Assembly (NCBI GenBank): GCA_002368735.1
Contig: DFEQ01000030.1
Span: 1 to 8,812 of the forward strand
Direction: 5' to 3'
Source of the DNA: Christensenella sp. UBA3798
Lineage (GTDB): Bacteria > Bacillota > Clostridia > Christensenellales > CAG-1252
Length of the DNA stretch: 8,812 nucleotides
The position numbers were made by a program, and so were the translations under genes. A model generated the notes under the pieces. The model was not told where the DNA came from and did no database searches. It was given only the letters and a program-made list of their open reading frames with translations. Shown piece after piece: positions 7,676 to 8,812 of this stretch. Every line of letters begins with the position of its first letter. Positions within the stretch are counted from its first letter, which is position 1.

Positions 7676-7704
7676 ATTATACATAATTACTAAAATTATG
7701 TAAA
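7676..7704 (-). promoter_or_regulatory. Consensus housekeeping-sigma promoter for the M16-ftsK-rimO-pgsA-cinA operon
   Basis: On the minus strand the -35 hexamer TTTACA (7699-7704) and -10 hexamer TATAAT (7676-7681) are separated by exactly 17 nt. Counting the -10 as -12 to -7 puts +1 at 7669, the A of the peptidase ATG. No other good promoter is seen before the following overlapping genes, so it probably drives the whole operon, perhaps reading into recA. Confidence 0.75.
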
Positions 7705-7745
7705 GGCAAAGCGAAAATTTTTACAAACTTTTTTTGACACCGGCA

Positions 7746-7751
7746 TATACA
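7746..7751 (+). promoter_or_regulatory. Possible -10 element for ylxY placing +1 at its start codon
   Basis: TATACA lies at the same distance from the ylxY ATG as TATAAT does from the M16 ATG, giving a predicted +1 at 7758. No good -35 hexamer sits 16-18 nt upstream; TTTACA (7720-7725) is 20 nt away. The upstream stretch has no Shine-Dalgarno. A sporulation sigma factor could use a different element; I cannot decide. Confidence 0.3.
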
Positions 7752-7757
7752 TTTGGT

Positions 7758-8501
7758 ATGAAAAAAGTATTGCCAAACAACCTCCCTCCGAAACCCACGT
7801 CGCGCAAAGTAGCGGAGCTCATCTCGAGCCTCGTCATCGTCCTAACGATAGTAGCTCTCGCTTTTATCACGGGAGTGACAGTTCCGCAAGACAACAGCAC
7901 GGCGAGCGTCGGGAACTTTGCCATCTACAAAGGGAACGCCGAAAGGGGTGGAGCGGCGCTGATGTTCAACGTATACGAAGGCAGTGATATCGTCATGGAA
8001 ATATTGTCGATTTTGCGGAAATATTCGGCAAAAGCAACATTTTTCATCGGAGGGATATGGGCGGAGAATAACAGAGAAGCTATTGTGGCGATTTTAGAGG
8101 CGGGACAGGAACTCGGCTGCCACGGATACCTCCACAAAGACCACGCAAAACTGTCATTAGAACAAAACAAAGAGGAGATAGTCAAGACCAATCGTTTGAT
8201 CAAAGAAATTACGGGAAAGACCGTCACCCTATTCGCCCCGCCGTCGGGTTCCTTTGGGGAAAATACCGAGAAAGCGTGTCGCGCCCTTGGGCAGAAAATG
8301 ATCCTTTGGACAAAGGACACCATCGACTGGCGCGACGCCGACCCCGCCCTTCTCATCAAGCGCGCAACCAAGGATATCGCGAGCGGCGACCTCATACTCA
8401 TGCACCCGAAAACACAAACAATAAAAGCCCTCCCTGAAATAATCGAGGCATATCAACATGCGAATATATCACTACTTACGGTCAGCGAGGTAATTGGTTA
8501 A
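7758..8501 (+). CDS. ylxY: YlxY-family polysaccharide deacetylase-like membrane protein, catalytic motif degenerate
   Basis: 247 residues: a short basic N-terminus, one membrane anchor (about 21-42), then an extracytoplasmic NodB/CE4 fold (about 65-245). The strands and motifs match the YlxY sporulation-associated subgroup: KATFFIGGIW (92-101), HGYLH (122-126), FAPPSGSF (159-166), DTIDW (187-191) and LILMHP (212-217). Motif 1, normally TFDDG with the catalytic base and metal-binding aspartates, reads MFNVYEG (69-75), so both aspartates are missing; the two metal histidines (122, 126) remain. Bacillus YlxY has, from memory, a similarly altered motif 1, so this looks like a family trait and not decay. 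Catalysis is doubtful. The ATG at 7758 is preferred; a TTG at 7734 would add eight residues without a ribosome binding site. The gene lies between M16 and pnp as in Bacillus, but on the opposite strand. GC content is locally low (21 of 60 bases at 8161-8220). Confidence 0.88.
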   Translation: MKKVLPNNLPPKPTSRKVAELISSLVIVLTIVALAFITGVTVPQDNSTASVGNFAIYKGNAERGGAALMFNVYEGSDIVMEILSILRKYSAKATFFIGGIWAENNREAIVAILEAGQELGCHGYLHKDHAKLSLEQNKEEIVKTNRLIKEITGKTVTLFAPPSGSFGENTEKACRALGQKMILWTKDTIDWRDADPALLIKRATKDIASGDLILMHPKTQTIKALPEIIEAYQHANISLLTVSEVIG

Positions 8502-8535
8502 AAAAAAGGCAAGCCATAAAGGCTTGCCGATTTTT
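8500..8535. terminator. Bidirectional intrinsic terminator between ylxY and pnp
   Basis: A perfect 8-bp stem GGCAAGCC (8508-8515) / GGCTTGCC (8521-8528) with a 5-nt loop. On the plus strand it is followed by GA and five T, and on the minus strand by eight T (the A run at 8500-8507). It can stop both the ylxY transcript and the pnp transcript; the minus-strand direction is the stronger. It begins inside the ylxY stop codon. Confidence 0.92.
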
Positions 8536-8546
8536 CTTACAGCGAA

Positions 8547-8812
8547 TTATTCCGCTTTCTCCAGTATCTCCATCAAGCGGAGGTCAATCCTCTTCTTCTC
8601 GTCGATCTTGATGACCTTGACCCTGACGAGATCGCCGATGTTCACGACGTCCTCCACCTTCTCCACTCTCTCGTTGGAAAGCTTGGAAATGTGGATCATG
8701 CCGTCCTTGCCCGGAGCAAGCTCAACGAAGGCGCCGATGGGGATGATACGAGCGACTCTGCCCTCGTAAACGTCGCCCTTTTCGGGGTCCTTGCAGATGG
8801 CGTCGATGATCT
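8547..8812 (-). CDS. pnp: Polynucleotide phosphorylase, C-terminal S1 domain (5' part beyond window)
   Basis: The last 88 residues of PNPase, the 3'-5' phosphorolytic exoribonuclease of mRNA decay. The segment opens near the end of the KH domain and continues into the S1 RNA-binding domain: DPEKGDVYEGRVARI, then GAFVELAPGKDGMIHISKLS, then VEDVVNIGDLVRVKVIKID and RIDL. The TAA at 8547-8549 ends the protein shortly after S1, with no extended C-terminal tail. The start and the two RNase PH domains lie to the right of the window. Several other S1 proteins exist, but the DPExGDVYEG entry and GKDGxxHISKLS are PNPase-like, and position next to ylxY agrees. Confidence 0.93.
   Translation of the reverse strand, partial: IIDAICKDPEKGDVYEGRVARIIPIGAFVELAPGKDGMIHISKLSNERVEKVEDVVNIGDLVRVKVIKIDEKKRIDLRLMEILEKAE

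Larger units (their letters stand above)
7670..7757. other. Divergent intergenic region between the M16 peptidase and ylxY
   Basis: 88 bp, AT-rich (with AAAATTTTTACAAACTTTTT near its right half). It holds the minus-strand promoter at 7676-7704 and a weaker plus-strand signal before ylxY. Plus-strand TTGACA (7734-7739) is an obvious -35-like hexamer, but the hexamer 17 nt downstream is TATGAA, overlapping the ylxY ATG. I see no clear operator palindrome. Confidence 0.6.

Noticed and set aside
7670..7684. Upstream ATG of the M16 gene adding MYNSC
   Set aside because: The ATG falls in the spacer of a consensus promoter and has no Shine-Dalgarno; the family fold begins just after the ATG at 7669. 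It would be valid only if transcription starts further upstream.
7734..7757. TTG start for ylxY
   Set aside because: No ribosome binding site, a rarer start codon, and the bases look like promoter sequence; ATG at 7758 leads directly into a normal basic-plus-membrane N-terminus.
1..8812. Defence system, mobile element or new gene cluster
   Set aside because: Every coding region matches a core housekeeping family, and no transposase, integrase, attachment repeat or unexplained gap over 100 bp is present.

Overview
The window is conserved housekeeping DNA from the chromosome of a Firmicutes-type bacterium, most likely an uncultivated member of the Clostridia. The evidence is gene content and order. 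recA, cinA, pgsA, a radical-SAM methylthiotransferase (rimO), an FtsK/SpoIIIE translocase, an M16 peptidase of the MlpA/YmxG type, a YlxY-family polysaccharide-deacetylase-like protein and pnp form a reduced version of the pnp-ylxY-mlpA...spoIIIE...pgsA-cinA-recA neighbourhood of Bacillus and Clostridia. ylxY and SpoIIIE-type genes fit a spore-former lineage but do not prove sporulation. I cannot name the genus. I see no mobile element, CRISPR array, phage gene, rRNA or tRNA.

Layout, left to right: the 5' part of recA (minus strand, cut by the window edge), cinA, pgsA, rimO, ftsK/spoIIIE and the M16 peptidase are all on the minus strand and are transcribed from right to left. The five genes from the M16 peptidase to cinA overlap at every junction (three 4-nt ATGA overlaps and one 8-nt overlap), so they look like one translationally coupled operon. 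recA follows after a 53-nt gap. A single plus-strand gene, ylxY, diverges from the M16 gene across an 88-bp intergenic region. It converges on the 3' end of pnp (minus strand, cut by the right window edge), with a strong bidirectional terminator between them.

The operon joins a cytoplasmic zinc peptidase, the septal DNA pump, the ribosomal protein S12 methylthiotransferase, phosphatidylglycerophosphate synthase, a nucleotide-salvage/competence-damage protein and, downstream, the recombinase. These jobs are not one pathway; the grouping is a conserved housekeeping arrangement.

I find no clearly new biological system. The points most worth a second look are: a consensus promoter whose predicted transcription start is the A of the M16 start codon (a leaderless operon mRNA), with a matching arrangement at ylxY; the inverted orientation of ylxY; its degenerate catalytic motif; a CinA without its usual N-terminal domain; and a long FtsK linker with acidic/aromatic islands.
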